This document shows positions 16,263 through 25,351 of a stretch of DNA of 64,000 nucleotides, piece by piece. Position 1 is the stretch's first letter, and the number at the start of each line of letters is the position of its first letter. The notes under the pieces were generated by a model, which searched no databases, was not told the origin of the DNA, and saw nothing but the letters and a program-made list of their open reading frames with translations. Origin of the DNA: Pseudomonas sp. P5_109 (GTDB lineage: Bacteria > Pseudomonadota > Gammaproteobacteria > Pseudomonadales > Pseudomonadaceae); the NCBI RefSeq assembly GCF_034009455.1, contig NZ_CP125380.1:2335001-2399000 (forward strand), given 5' to 3'. A program made the position numbers and the translations under genes.

Positions 16263-16315
16263 CATTCACCCTATTAGTGCGGTGATCCGACAGGGGCGGG
16301 CGCTTGCTCGGGAAT

Positions 16316-16894
16316 TTACTTCCCGTCGATATTCACCGCTTCACCGATTGCGTAAAAGTGCCCTCCTGCAATGTAGTGCAGGCTACGAAAATCCGGGTTG
16401 GCGGTTTCATAGTGCCAGTGCCCGTCCTTGAAGACACGTGTGTCTGCCCAGGCACCAACGACCTCGCCGATAAACAAATCATAAGTCGTCTGGTTGTGTG
16501 GCTCGGGTAACAGCTTGCATGCAAGCCAAGCGGAGCAGCCTGCAACGAATGGCACGTTAAAACTATTGATGTCGAACATCTCTGCACCGCAATGAGCAAG
16601 CTTGTCGGGATCATTGAACAGGCTTGAGCTGCCGACGTCGCTCGTCAGTTTGAGCTGTGCCACGGTCGGGACCTGGACAACGAATACGCCACTGCGCTCT
16701 ACCAGCTCACGGGTTTTGGTCATCTTGTCCAAAACCACGGTCACTTTTGGCGGTGAAAAGTCGAGTGCGCAGGCCCACGCGGCGGTCATGACGTTCTTCA
16801 TACCCTCATTTTGAGCGGATACAAGTATGGTCGGGCCGTGATTGATGAGCCTGTATGCCTTTTCCAGAGGCACGGCGGCAATGTGTTCGTCCAT
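16316..16894 (-). CDS. Flavin reductase-like (DIM6/NTAB) protein
   Basis: 192 residues of the flavin_reduct split-barrel family. The early GPTILVSAQ, NVMTAAWACALDFSPPKV and NIPFVAGCSA-like strands fit FMN-binding reductase components that supply reduced flavin to monooxygenases or act directly on small molecules. Cysteines in AWLACKLLPE are not catalytic in the family. It is monocistronic on the minus strand. Function beyond FMN binding is open. Confidence 0.82.
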   Translation of the reverse strand: MDEHIAAVPLEKAYRLINHGPTILVSAQNEGMKNVMTAAWACALDFSPPKVTVVLDKMTKTRELVERSGVFVVQVPTVAQLKLTSDVGSSSLFNDPDKLAHCGAEMFDINSFNVPFVAGCSAWLACKLLPEPHNQTTYDLFIGEVVGAWADTRVFKDGHWHYETANPDFRSLHYIAGGHFYAIGEAVNIDGK

Positions 16895-17001
16895 TTCAAT
16901 TCCTAAATCAATGCCCCGATCCCATCGCTGGACCGGGGCAGGGTGAGTTCATGCGGAGGTCGATTCTGCGCAACCTGAAACAAATACGTTTCTCATAACC
17001 C

Positions 17002-17232
17002 TCATCCTGATGGGCTGCGTGTCATAACTTTTTGGGGTTCGGTATGCCCATAGACGGTATAACGAACCGCCAGTGGAAACGCTCCAGACATGACTACGAA
17101 AGATGTGTTGGTCAGGGCAACTACGGTTAACTTGGTCACGGGGTTGAGGTGCCAAGTGTGTCCATAGATACCACCCCATTGCAGCGTACCCTGTCCCTGA
17201 GGTGAGTCGGATTGGCTCGCGTCGGCGAGCAC
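17002..17232 (-). pseudogene. C-terminal remnant of a beta-lactamase-fold serine hydrolase
   Basis: The frame contains GTLQWGGIYGHTWHLNP, then LTVVALTNTSFVVMSG and FPLAVRYTVYG. This is the end of class C beta-lactamase/EstB-like hydrolases, where W-G-G-x-Y-G-H replaces the KTG box. The N-terminal two thirds, including the SxxK serine, are absent; the DNA to the right up to 17390 has no matching frame. It is therefore a remnant. The intact promoter at 17388..17416 faces it. Confidence 0.75.
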
Positions 17233-17387
17233 GGCCTAGCCAGAGCCGAATCCCCAAATCGGCCCCTAGGTCTGCGTTTGCACGCCGACTTGGTCTCTCA
17301 CGATGATGCAGGGGGCTCTACCAACCGTTAAACGGATGCGCAAGGCCGAACCCTATGTGAAGCGATAGCTACCTATAACGCTAATAT
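17233..17387. other. Decayed sequence between promoter and hydrolase remnant
   Basis: No supported coding frame. This is where the missing front of the serine hydrolase would be expected; a deletion probably joined the promoter region to the 3' end. Confidence 0.35.
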
Positions 17388-17416
17388 TCTATAGCGATCA
17401 CTACATATAGTGTCAA
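17388..17416 (-). promoter_or_regulatory. Second copy of the sigma-70 promoter/operator element
   Basis: Minus strand: TTGACA (17416-17411), 17 bases, TATAGA (17393-17388), overlapping TAGCGATCACTA. It matches the element at 7299..7327 in nearly every base from ATTCTATAG to GTGTCAAG. It now faces a gene remnant. Confidence 0.75.
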
Positions 17417-17764
17417 GAATTCTGATTGCGTCGCGGCGGTCAAGCTCTCGACACCGTTGAAACAATCCTTGCCGATCAACTCGCGAGTAGATGCCGCGAT
17501 CCGCGACCTTGCTGTTAAATTAGATAAAATGAAAACGCGACAAATATCGGGTTGCCTGACAAAAGACTGTCGGTAGTGATCGATTTCAGCAGGCAAGAAT
17601 TGATAACTTATATTTGTGTAGATTATAAATAATTATTGTTTTTTTTATTTGTTAGTGCTCGGTAAGGTTCCACCTTCGCGTAAATAAGCTGCTACCACCG
17701 CCAGCGCCGCATCCCTCTACGCAATGCTCTTGCAAAAAAGACTTAATAAAATTCTGGAGTGTAG
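17417..17764. other. Upstream region of the chemoreceptor gene
   Basis: About 350 bases, very AT-rich at 17600..17660. It should contain the promoter of the chemoreceptor; I saw no clear sigma-28 or sigma-70 pair and no coding signal. Confidence 0.35.
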
Positions 17765-19711
17765 ATGAGCGTCAAACAGAAATTGACCTGGGCGTTTGTT
17801 GTCATCGCCTGCCTTCCCATCTGCGTGGTCGCGACGCTCGTTGTCATGAATCTGCGCACTGAAGCAATCGACAGTTTTATAGATGGCAGTAACCGTGAAA
17901 TCCGTCAGGTCGACAATGCCATGCAGTTGTACTTTGAAGGTATCGGCCAGAACGTCGAGTATCTCGCCTCCCAACCGCTACTGAAAGACACTGACGGCAG
18001 CCTTAAAAACTATACCGGCGCGAACGCCGCTGATATCCCGCAAGGCGCGCTAGATAAGCACGTCTTTGCGTTCTATGCGCACTTGGCCAGTAGCCACCCG
18101 GCGTACTCCAATATTATTTTCGGCAACAGTGCCGGAGGCTTCGTTTCCTGGCCGGACAATCCGAAGCGTGCCAGTTACGATCCTCGTGAGCGCCCTTGGT
18201 ACAAGTCCGCGCAGAGTAATCCTGGCAAGACCGTGCGCACCGACGCGTACTACTTCGCCCCTAAAGATGCCGTCTATGTCAGTGTCGTTCGTAGTATTGA
18301 TACCCAACTGGGTAGCAACAGCGGCGTGATCAGTATCGACGTGTCGCTCCAGCAGCTCACTGAAATAATCAAACAAATCAAACTCGGTGAAAGCGGCTAT
18401 CTGATGCTCGTCGAGCGCGATGGCAAGGTATTGGTAGACCCCCAACAGCCAGGGAACAACTTCAAGAATCTAGCGGAAATCGGCGAGGGGTACGAACAGT
18501 TGGCTAAGGCCGGCAAAGGCGTGGTTGAAGTCGAACTGAATGGCGAGCATTACATGGCCAATGTTTGGCCTTCCGAGCGATTGGGCTGGAGCTTCGTCGG
18601 CCTGATCAAGCACGAGGAGGTCATGAGCTCCGCGACCCAACTTGCCTGGTTGATCGCCTTGATTGCTGGGGTGCTGGCGCTTGTGTTTGCCCTGGTCGGG
18701 GCCAGCTTTGCTGGCTTGATTGTTCGACCGATTCGCAGCGTCGCCAGCGGTTTGCAGGGCATCGCCCAAGGTGAGGGGGATCTAACGCAGAACCTGCAAG
18801 TGCGCGGGAACGACGAAACCGCGCAGTTGGCTAGCTGGTTTAACCAGTTCCTGGCCGCCATCCGCGGCCTGATCCACAGCATCGGCCAGGCTGCGAAAAA
18901 TATCCTCGCTACTTCACGTAGTTCGACCCAGGTCTCCAGCGACATGGCTGAAGCCGCCGGGCGTCAACGTGAGGCAGTGGACATGGTCTCGACTGCGTTC
19001 CATGAAATGGTCGCCACCGCGAATGAAATTGCGCGTTCCTGTAGCCAAGCCGCCGACTCAGCCGACAGCGGTTGGCTAAAGGCCCGCGAGGGGCAGCAAC
19101 AGATTGATGCAGCGGTCAGCAGCGTCGATCAACTGAGCCTGGAAATCGGAAAGTCCGCTCAGTCGATGCAGCAACTGGAGCTTGACAGCAATGACATCCA
19201 GTCGATCCTCGGGACGATTCGTTCGATCGCCGAGCAGACCAACCTGCTGGCGCTCAACGCCGCCATCGAGGCGGCCCGTGCTGGCGAGCAGGGGCGTGGA
19301 TTTGCCGTGGTCGCTGATGAAGTCCGTGCGCTGGCCAAGCGCACTGCCGACTCTACTGCAGAGATCGACGGTTTGCTAGGCAACCTGGCCAAACGCACTG
19401 GTGTTGTCACCCACCAAATGCGCGCCAGCCTGGAGGTTTCGCAACAGTCGGTTAATCGTATCGGCGTGGCGCGGACCAGCTTCGGACAGATCCGGGATTC
19501 TGTGGACGTGATTAGGGACATGAACACTCAAATCGCCACTGCTGCCGAAGAGCAGCATCAGGTAGCCGAAGGTATCAACATGCACATTAGTCAGATTCAT
19601 GAAGATGCACAGCGGGTGGCCGAATTAGCGGAATCTGCGCGACTTAACTCCGATGGTTTGGCTGGACTCTCCAGTGAGTTGGACAGCTTGGTACGACGTT
19701 TTCGGACTTGA
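17765..19711 (+). CDS. Methyl-accepting chemotaxis protein with dCache sensor, predicted amino acid receptor
   Basis: 648 residues. TM1 is about 8-30, a periplasmic dCache_1 domain about 35-285, TM2 about 293-320, then HAMP and a signalling domain whose hairpin tip includes [20 protein letters not shown]. The periplasmic part has Y138-x4-R143-x-W145-Y146-xx-A149, Tyr162 and Asp192 (GVISIDVSL). That spacing fits the published dCache amino acid-binding motif, as in P. aeruginosa PctA. It should steer swimming towards amino acids or related amines. There is no C-terminal CheR-tether pentapeptide (ends VRRFRT). It lacks operon partners. Confidence 0.9.
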   Translation: MSVKQKLTWAFVVIACLPICVVATLVVMNLRTEAIDSFIDGSNREIRQVDNAMQLYFEGIGQNVEYLASQPLLKDTDGSLKNYTGANAADIPQGALDKHVFAFYAHLASSHPAYSNIIFGNSAGGFVSWPDNPKRASYDPRERPWYKSAQSNPGKTVRTDAYYFAPKDAVYVSVVRSIDTQLGSNSGVISIDVSLQQLTEIIKQIKLGESGYLMLVERDGKVLVDPQQPGNNFKNLAEIGEGYEQLAKAGKGVVEVELNGEHYMANVWPSERLGWSFVGLIKHEEVMSSATQLAWLIALIAGVLALVFALVGASFAGLIVRPIRSVASGLQGIAQGEGDLTQNLQVRGNDETAQLASWFNQFLAAIRGLIHSIGQAAKNILATSRSSTQVSSDMAEAAGRQREAVDMVSTAFHEMVATANEIARSCSQAADSADSGWLKAREGQQQIDAAVSSVDQLSLEIGKSAQSMQQLELDSNDIQSILGTIRSIAEQTNLLALNAAIEAARAGEQGRGFAVVADEVRALAKRTADSTAEIDGLLGNLAKRTGVVTHQMRASLEVSQQSVNRIGVARTSFGQIRDSVDVIRDMNTQIATAAEEQHQVAEGINMHISQIHEDAQRVAELAESARLNSDGLAGLSSELDSLVRRFRT

Positions 19712-19770
19712 TAAAACTCAGTAAAGCCCGTTTACAGATTTCGACTTCATAAATAAATTAAACCCCTCGT

Positions 19771-19968
19771 TTATGCACCTGCACGCATTTGCTCGAGTTC
19801 TCTGTGAAATGCTTTGTCCTGAATTGTGAGTTTGCTGATGTATGGCTTTCGTTCAGGTACAGGTTTGGCGGCATAGGTGATCACTGCGTCTAGGTCGTGC
19901 TGCAGTTTCTCTTGGACTTGCGATTCCAGCATCGCACGTAGCGCGTCTTCGTCGGGACAGTGAAGCAA
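19771..19968 (-). CDS. Small conserved-looking hypothetical protein
   Basis: 65 residues, acidic-basic and helical in appearance (QVQEKLQHDLDAVITYAAK, then FHRELEQMRAGA), with no signal peptide, membrane segment or recognised motif. The start is TTG 19968, with AGGAG seven bases before it, a strong ribosome site that supports a real gene despite its size. It stands alone after the chemoreceptor on the opposite strand. Function unknown. Confidence 0.6.
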   Translation of the reverse strand: MLHCPDEDALRAMLESQVQEKLQHDLDAVITYAAKPVPERKPYISKLTIQDKAFHRELEQMRAGA

Positions 19969-20385
19969 TTTGGTACTCCTAGTTGGCAGTCAGGAGCTGA
20001 GTGTTCGATTGGAGCATTGCCAGGATGGTGAGCGAGGGATCGTCGCTATAGATTGTTGAATCGCAATATTGGGTTTAAAGGCAAACAAGCATGGTGCCTA
20101 CCAAGCATTAGCAGAAACTGCCTGTGGCGAATGACGTTATCAAGTGTGAAAAAGTAAGACTCTCAAATCTCAAGGCATTTTTTAACGCGCTTGGGTTGAT
20201 TGGTAGTACTCCGAGGTGGAGTAGGGCGTTGTTTACGAAAAACACATTGATCCCGGCGGTTGAGCCCATGTGCGGTCTTTTTTTAGGTGTAGTCTGTAGG
20301 CGATTTACCGTGCAGAAAAAATCGTCGGACACTATCAGACTCCGGGCTGCTGGACCGTGCACTGCGTGTACGAGGAGAAAAACAT
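19969..20385. other. Gap with no supported gene
   Basis: About 415 bases of low coding potential. Two overlapping frames of about 85 codons on opposite strands near 20110..20385 have no ribosome site and resemble no family. The front of the nitroreductase remnant should have been here and is not recognisable. Confidence 0.4.
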
Positions 20386-20703
20386 GACGATAACTTTAAG
20401 TTTTTTGACGCGCCAGTGGGCATTGTATTTACCACCGATCGATCCATGGAGCAGGGCTCTTGGCTCGCCTTCGGCATGTTTCTACAAAATGTGATGCTGA
20501 TGGCCCGAACGTTCGATCTAGATACCTGCCCGCAAGCCGCATTCAACAAATACCATCGACTGATATTCAAGCATCTGAATTTGCCGAGCGATCAGAAGAT
20601 GGTGTGCTTCATGAGCTTGGGATATGCAGATAACACCAAGGTAGAGAACACGCTCACAAGCAAGCGGGTGCCGGTGGAAGGCTTTGTCTGGCTTTACTTC
20701 TGA
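20386..20703 (+). pseudogene. C-terminal half of a nitroreductase
   Basis: The frame NFKFFDAPVGIVFTTDRS, MEQGSWLAFGMFLQNVML, LDTCPQAAFNKYH, then MVCFMSLGYAD and a VEGFVWLYF end is the second half of an NfsB/PnbA-like FMN nitroreductase. The first half (about 110 residues with the RRSxR FMN contact) is missing and upstream translations do not match in any frame. It cannot bind flavin alone, so it is a remnant. Confidence 0.78.
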
Positions 20704-20936
20704 AGTTTGTAAAACTCTTGGAGAGGCATATTCGTCCGGCCTAGTTATCTACCCAGCTCTGCGAAGTCAAGACATGGTGGGCACATAAATTTAAGTGGGG
20801 ACCCGTTCTAGTCTTTTAAGCGGGTGTTTGATGCAGCCATAACGCTGTTCCTGCTCGAAATCCTTCACGGCCCAGGTCGTTCAATAGTGTGTCCAGCCCG
20901 GCGCTTCGATTGCCAGCGTCGCACTGCGACACAGAA

Positions 20937-21338
20937 TCAAGCCAGAGATTCAAACTGGTCGTCATCGATCGCAGAGCGCCTGAGTTCCAAGATCGTGTGC
21001 TCGTGCACAGCTCCCCACTCTCGCATAGCACTCACCAAAGGCGCGAGAGAGTTACCTAATTCTGTGAGCGAATACTCCACCTTGGGCGGCACCTCGCGAT
21101 AGATTTCGCGATGAATAACCCCATCAGTCTCCAACTCTCTCAGCTGGAGTGTCAGCATCCTCTGAGTGATATCTGGTATTAGGCGTCGCAGCTCGTTGAA
21201 GCGCTTCGTTCCGGACATCAGGTGGAACAATATAAGCGATTTCCATTTTCCACCAATGACATCGACGGTAAATGCGACGGGACAAGCGAACGCCTCAATT
21301 TCACCCTGAGGGATACATTTTTTCACTTTAATCTCCAT
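20937..21338 (-). CDS. HxlR-family transcriptional regulator
   Basis: 133 residues from ATG 21338; a TTG at 21365 would add nine. The HxlR winged helix is plain: [59 protein letters not shown]. The cysteine before PVAF is the conserved HxlR cysteine that several members (HypR, YodB) use to sense oxidants or quinones. It is divergent from the YqjM-type OYE at 21439 with symmetrical elements between, so it most likely controls that gene. Confidence 0.87.
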   Translation of the reverse strand: MEIKVKKCIPQGEIEAFACPVAFTVDVIGGKWKSLILFHLMSGTKRFNELRRLIPDITQRMLTLQLRELETDGVIHREIYREVPPKVEYSLTELGNSLAPLVSAMREWGAVHEHTILELRRSAIDDDQFESLA

Positions 21339-21355
21339 GGTATACAAAGTGTGCC

Positions 21356-21395
21356 TACAGCACAAAATTGTGCGTACTTACGCATATGTGCTGTG
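21356..21395. promoter_or_regulatory. Nested palindromes between HxlR and OYE genes
   Basis: TACAGCACA (21356-21364) and TGTGCTGTG (21387-21395) form outer arms. Inside lie CACAAAATTGTG (21361-21372) and the perfect TGCGTA-CT-TACGCA (21371-21384). These are likely HxlR binding sites governing both divergent genes. Confidence 0.65.
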
Positions 21396-21438
21396 TACGT
21401 TAGCATCATTCCGTATCGATCACTATGGAATGTTCTAG

Positions 21439-22479
21439 ATGAGCTTGCTGTTATCCCCCTACGAAATTAAAGGCCTCAAACTGAAAAACCGGGTTGTCAT
21501 GTCGCCCATGTGCATGCACATGGCTGCCGATGACGGCTTTATCACTGATTGGCACCGAGTTCATTATGGTGCTCGCGCTTTAGGTCAGGCGGGGCTGATT
21601 TTTCCCGAAACGATGGCTGTCCACGCTGATGGTCGCATCGGGCCCGGTGACCTCGGCATCTGGAGTGATGAGCACGTTACTGGCTTGAAGGCGCTGACTG
21701 AACTGCTTCACAGCTTCGGTGCAAAAGCCGGTGCTCAGATTGGCCATGCGGGACGCAATGCTGACCTGCCCAATCTCATTCACATCGCGCCATCGGCGAT
21801 TCCGTTCACGGAAACCAGTTCTGTTCCCCGCGAACTCGCGGCTGATGAAATTCCGGGTTTGGTGAAGCTCTATGGCGATGCTGCCCGCCGCGCCAAAAAT
21901 GCCGGATTCGATGTACTCGAGATCCATGCCGCGCACGGTTACTTGCTGAGTGAGTTTCTTTCACCATTGGCCAATACGCGCGACGACGAGTATGGCGGTG
22001 ATGCCAAACGTCGCTATCGCTTCCTGCGCGAAGTCTTGGAGGAAGTCAAAAAGCATTGGGGAGATCGTCCTCTATTCGTTCGGATATCTAGCTCTGATTA
22101 CGCCGAAGGTGGAAACACGCCTGAATCGTTCCTTGAATATGGTCGTTGGATGAAAGAGCAGGGTGTCGACCTAATCGACTGCAGTTCCGGTGGAATCAAG
22201 ATGGTAAAGGTGCAGACCTACCCAGGTTACCAAGTACCTGCGGCGGAATTACTGCGTAAGGAGCTGCACATTGCCACGGGGGCTGTGGGTGTGATCCAGA
22301 GCGGGCGCCAAGCCGAAGAAATTTTGCAAAACGGCCGAGCTGATCTGGTGTTTATAGGGCGGCAAATGCTTCGCGATCCATTCTGGGTGCGCACCGCAGC
22401 AGATGATCTGAGGGAAATCATAGAGATTCCTGAGGCCTACACACGCTATGGATCTGTCTGGCTTGATACCAAAGCCTGA
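21439..22479 (+). CDS. Old Yellow Enzyme, YqjM/XenA-type (class III) ene-reductase
   Basis: 346 residues. MSPMCMHM near the start puts Cys25 where YqjM has its redox-tuning Cys26. HAAHGYLLSEFLSPLANTR carries the His/His substrate pair and Tyr, and GVDLIDCSSGGI and ILQNGRADLVFIGRQMLRDP are close to YqjM. It should reduce enones, nitro compounds or quinones with NAD(P)H. It belongs to another OYE class than NemA at 12902 (Asn replaced by His in the active site). NTF2-like copy D follows 60 bases later and is probably co-transcribed. Confidence 0.92.
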   Translation: MSLLLSPYEIKGLKLKNRVVMSPMCMHMAADDGFITDWHRVHYGARALGQAGLIFPETMAVHADGRIGPGDLGIWSDEHVTGLKALTELLHSFGAKAGAQIGHAGRNADLPNLIHIAPSAIPFTETSSVPRELAADEIPGLVKLYGDAARRAKNAGFDVLEIHAAHGYLLSEFLSPLANTRDDEYGGDAKRRYRFLREVLEEVKKHWGDRPLFVRISSSDYAEGGNTPESFLEYGRWMKEQGVDLIDCSSGGIKMVKVQTYPGYQVPAAELLRKELHIATGAVGVIQSGRQAEEILQNGRADLVFIGRQMLRDPFWVRTAADDLREIIEIPEAYTRYGSVWLDTKA

Positions 22480-22539
22480 AGCTTTTCTGCGTAAATCAAA
22501 TCAGTAATCAATAGCAATCCAATGAAGCAGGGTAATCAC

Positions 22540-22923
22540 ATGAGCAAACCGACTTACGTTCAAGAATATCAAGCCATCACCGAGGTACTGAACAAGTACA
22601 TTCAGGGCTGCAAGCAGGCCAAAAGCAGCATCATGAAGCCAGCTTTCAGTGAGCAAGCAACGATGTTTAGCGTCGATGGCGACGGTAAGCTGGCCGGCGG
22701 CGCGATTCCAATCCTGTTCGATGGGATCGACAAGGGTTTCCGCCCATCTCCTGACGCACCGGCGGCCATCGTCCGCATTGAGATCGTCGGTACAGCGGCT
22801 AGCGCTCGAATTGACGCTAACGACATGTCTGGCATTTCCTTCACCGACTTCTTCCATCTGCTAAAAGTCGATGGCCAGTGGACGGTAATCAGCAAGATCT
22901 TCCACACCCACGTCTCCCCTTGA
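22540..22923 (+). CDS. NTF2-like protein, putative lumazine-binding type (copy D)
   Basis: 127 residues, subgroup 2 (SKPTYVQEYQAITEVLNKY, QAKSSIMKPAFSEQATMFS, WTVISKIFHTHVSP). ATG 22540 has AGGG about 10 bases upstream and starts at the same residue as copy C; ATG 22522 would add six. It is cytoplasmic. It differs from the exported copy E at about 14 of 126 shared positions, so those two split recently. It follows the YqjM-type OYE, tying this family to ene-reductases a second time. Function not established. Confidence 0.83.
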   Translation: MSKPTYVQEYQAITEVLNKYIQGCKQAKSSIMKPAFSEQATMFSVDGDGKLAGGAIPILFDGIDKGFRPSPDAPAAIVRIEIVGTAASARIDANDMSGISFTDFFHLLKVDGQWTVISKIFHTHVSP

Positions 22924-23127
22924 GGCTCTATCTTCCTCGACCGCGCGGCGACGAGGCTGCACTGCATGCCTACTGTGTTTTCTTTTGCTGCCGGGCGTCG
23001 GCGGAATTGTACGTCCGGCACGCAGCCTTGAGGAGGTTGCCTTCGACCGCCGGATTGAAGCCGCAATAGATCACAACGTTGCTCACTATTTGATGATGCA
23101 GACATTCAGGCTAGACATAGGAAAATC

Positions 23128-24147
23128 ATGAAGACCCTCACTTCCGCTTTCGCCCTTTCCGTCGTGACGCTGTCGCTTGGTAATGCACTTGCAGCCGACC
23201 AGCCCGGCGTTGAACACCATGTAGCAGAATTTTTGAAATCCCTTGAAGGCATAAAGACGCTGGACTCCATGACGCCAGTCGAGGCCCGCGCCGCGCTGAT
23301 GTCCGCCCAGGCTGCCCCTCAGGTGGCCTTGCCGGCAGCTGATGTCAGCGAGATGACGATCCGCGTCAATGGCCGCGACCTTAAGCTAACTATCGTGCGC
23401 CCGGTCGGCAGCGATCAGAAAGTCCTACCCGCGTTCATGTACTTCCACGGCGGCGGCTGGGTATTGGGCGACTTCCCGACCCACGAGCGGCTGGTGCGTG
23501 ACCTAGTGATGGGCTCGGGCGCGGTGGCGGTCTTCGTCAACTACACCCTCTCGCCCGAGGCGGGATACGGCGTCGCCATCGAGCAAGCCTATGCTGCGAC
23601 AAAGTGGGTGGCCGAACATGGCAAGGAGATCAACGTAGACGGCAAACGCCTGGCCGTAGCTGGCAATAGCGCTGGTGGGAACATTGCAGCCGTGGTTGCC
23701 TTGATGGCGAACGAGAAGGGCGCACCAGCACTGCGTTCGCAAGTGTTGCTGTGCCCGGTGACGGATGCAAACTTTGACACGCCGTCCTACAAGGAGTTTG
23801 CCAACGGCTACTTCCTGACGAAGGACTTGATGGTGTGGTTCTGGGACAATTACACACTCGACGCCGAAGCACGCAAGCAGATTTACGCTTCGCCGCTGCA
23901 GGCGACAACCGAGCAGTTGAAGGGCTTGCCGCCGACGCTGATCCAAACTGCCGAATTCGATGTCCTGCGCGATGAAGCTGAAGCTTACGGCCGCAAGCTC
24001 GACGCTGCGGGTGTACCTGTGAAGTCGGTACGCTACAACGGCATGATTCACGATTTTGGGCTGTCGAACGCATTCAGCCATCTGCCGGCGCCTCGCACCG
24101 CGATCGAGCAGGCATCTCAAGAACTCAAGACCAGCCTGAGCAAGTAG
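23128..24147 (+). CDS. Secreted alpha/beta hydrolase, HSL-family (family IV) esterase
   Basis: 339 residues. A signal peptide of about 22 residues (hydrophobic, ending ALA-AD) sends it to the periplasm or outside. HGGGWVLGD is the oxyanion box, GNSAGGN the nucleophile elbow, AEFDVLRDE the acid region and MIHDF the histidine, so the triad is complete. The family hydrolyses short-chain esters and lactones. It lies between NTF2-like copies D and E and is probably in one unit with copy E, which is also exported. Substrate unknown. Confidence 0.9.
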   Translation: MKTLTSAFALSVVTLSLGNALAADQPGVEHHVAEFLKSLEGIKTLDSMTPVEARAALMSAQAAPQVALPAADVSEMTIRVNGRDLKLTIVRPVGSDQKVLPAFMYFHGGGWVLGDFPTHERLVRDLVMGSGAVAVFVNYTLSPEAGYGVAIEQAYAATKWVAEHGKEINVDGKRLAVAGNSAGGNIAAVVALMANEKGAPALRSQVLLCPVTDANFDTPSYKEFANGYFLTKDLMVWFWDNYTLDAEARKQIYASPLQATTEQLKGLPPTLIQTAEFDVLRDEAEAYGRKLDAAGVPVKSVRYNGMIHDFGLSNAFSHLPAPRTAIEQASQELKTSLSK

Positions 24148-24327
24148 TTTCAAAAACAAAGAATCCGCAGGTCACGGTGAAACTGAAAGAGTCCTTTATT
24201 GAAAATACATCGTTAATTTCATTACGAAGCTACAGCAGCACCAAAGTTTTCGGAACACCTGCTGTGCTTTTTGCAGAGTTGAGCATAAATCAATAATCGC
24301 AATATTTATTAAATTAAGAGTGAATAA

Positions 24328-24822
24328 ATGAAAAGTACTTCTATCAAGAGTTTGTTTTTTGTCGCCCTAATTTCGAGCTTGGGCGCGATTGCTCAAGCAG
24401 ATAACCTACCGAGTGACCAACAAGACAGTAGTAAAACAGTGAGCAAACCTACCTACGTAGAAGAGTACCAAGCTATCACTGAGGTGCTTAACAAGTATAT
24501 TGAGGGTTGCAAGCAGGCCAAGAGCAGTATCATGAAGCCCGCCTTCAACGAACATGCGACGATGTACAGCGTCGGCACCGATGGCAAGCTGGCAGGTGGT
24601 GCGATTCCAATCCTGTTCGATGGGATCGACAAGGGTTTCCGTCCATCTCCTGACGCACAGGCCGCTATAGTCCGCATCGAAATCGTCGGTACCGCGGCTA
24701 GCGCTCGCATCGACGCTAACGACATGTCAGGCATCTCTTTCACTGACTTCTTCCATCTGCTGAAAGTCGAAGGTAAGTGGACCGTGGTTAGCAAGATTTT
24801 CCAAACGCATATTGCGCCTTAA
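24328..24822 (+). CDS. Exported NTF2-like protein, putative lumazine-binding type (copy E)
   Basis: 164 residues: a signal peptide (KSLFFVALISSLGAIAQA, cut likely before DN), a short Ser/Asp/Gln-rich linker, then a 127-residue domain about 89 % identical to copy D. The same fold is thus made both in the cytoplasm and in the periplasm from adjacent genes. The exported hydrolase just upstream would share its compartment. The DNA before the start (24180..24327) is AT-rich and probably holds a separate promoter. Function not established. Confidence 0.83.
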   Translation: MKSTSIKSLFFVALISSLGAIAQADNLPSDQQDSSKTVSKPTYVEEYQAITEVLNKYIEGCKQAKSSIMKPAFNEHATMYSVGTDGKLAGGAIPILFDGIDKGFRPSPDAQAAIVRIEIVGTAASARIDANDMSGISFTDFFHLLKVEGKWTVVSKIFQTHIAP

Positions 24823-25011
24823 GTACTTGACCTGTCCGGCGGCTTTTTGCTCGACTATCTAGGGCTTCTGCGCTGGAACCCTTCGATCACCGCCATCGAC
24901 TTCAGTTATTGGAGTCGGTATTCAACTGCCGGATGAGCCAGTCCTTTCTTGATCCTACGAGAATTTGATTACTACCTTACCCAATGCGCCCTTGGCCTAT
25001 TGGCGCCTATT
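24823..25011. other. Non-coding stretch
   Basis: No frame with family resemblance or ribosome site. Together with 25135..25516 it forms about 700 bases of apparently decayed or inserted DNA carrying only the two repeat structures listed separately. Confidence 0.35.
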
Positions 25012-25134
25012 CCGAATTGACCCGCGTGCTGATGCAAGACTGACCCATCTCCAAATCAGCATAAATCCAGCAAAGGCAACGGTTCGCGAGAAGCAGACGG
25101 GGTCAGTGGTATCTTGACAACTGGGTCAATTCGG
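25012..25134. repeat. 123-base element with perfect 12-base terminal inverted repeats (MITE-like)
   Basis: CCGAATTGACCC at the left end and GGGTCAATTCGG at the right are exact inverted copies. The inside has no coding frame but repeats GACCC/GGGTC near each end. It looks like a miniature element or an internally deleted insertion sequence. I saw no clear target duplication. Confidence 0.55.
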
Positions 25135-25351
25135 TACGGGCACCAACATCTGGCGATCTCCGAGCGTGAGGCGCGGGCTTCTTGGAATTGCACGTTGAGG
25201 CGCTGGCGGGTGACGGCGTCTTCCGCCAGGCACCGGGTTCGGCCAACAGGCCGGACAGCCGCGCTTCGTATCCGCGGGCTTTAGCTTCGAATCCGTATTG
25301 ACTGGGAATGGAATCGAATCGCTCGTCTATACAGTTTTGAAAAAAAGACTG

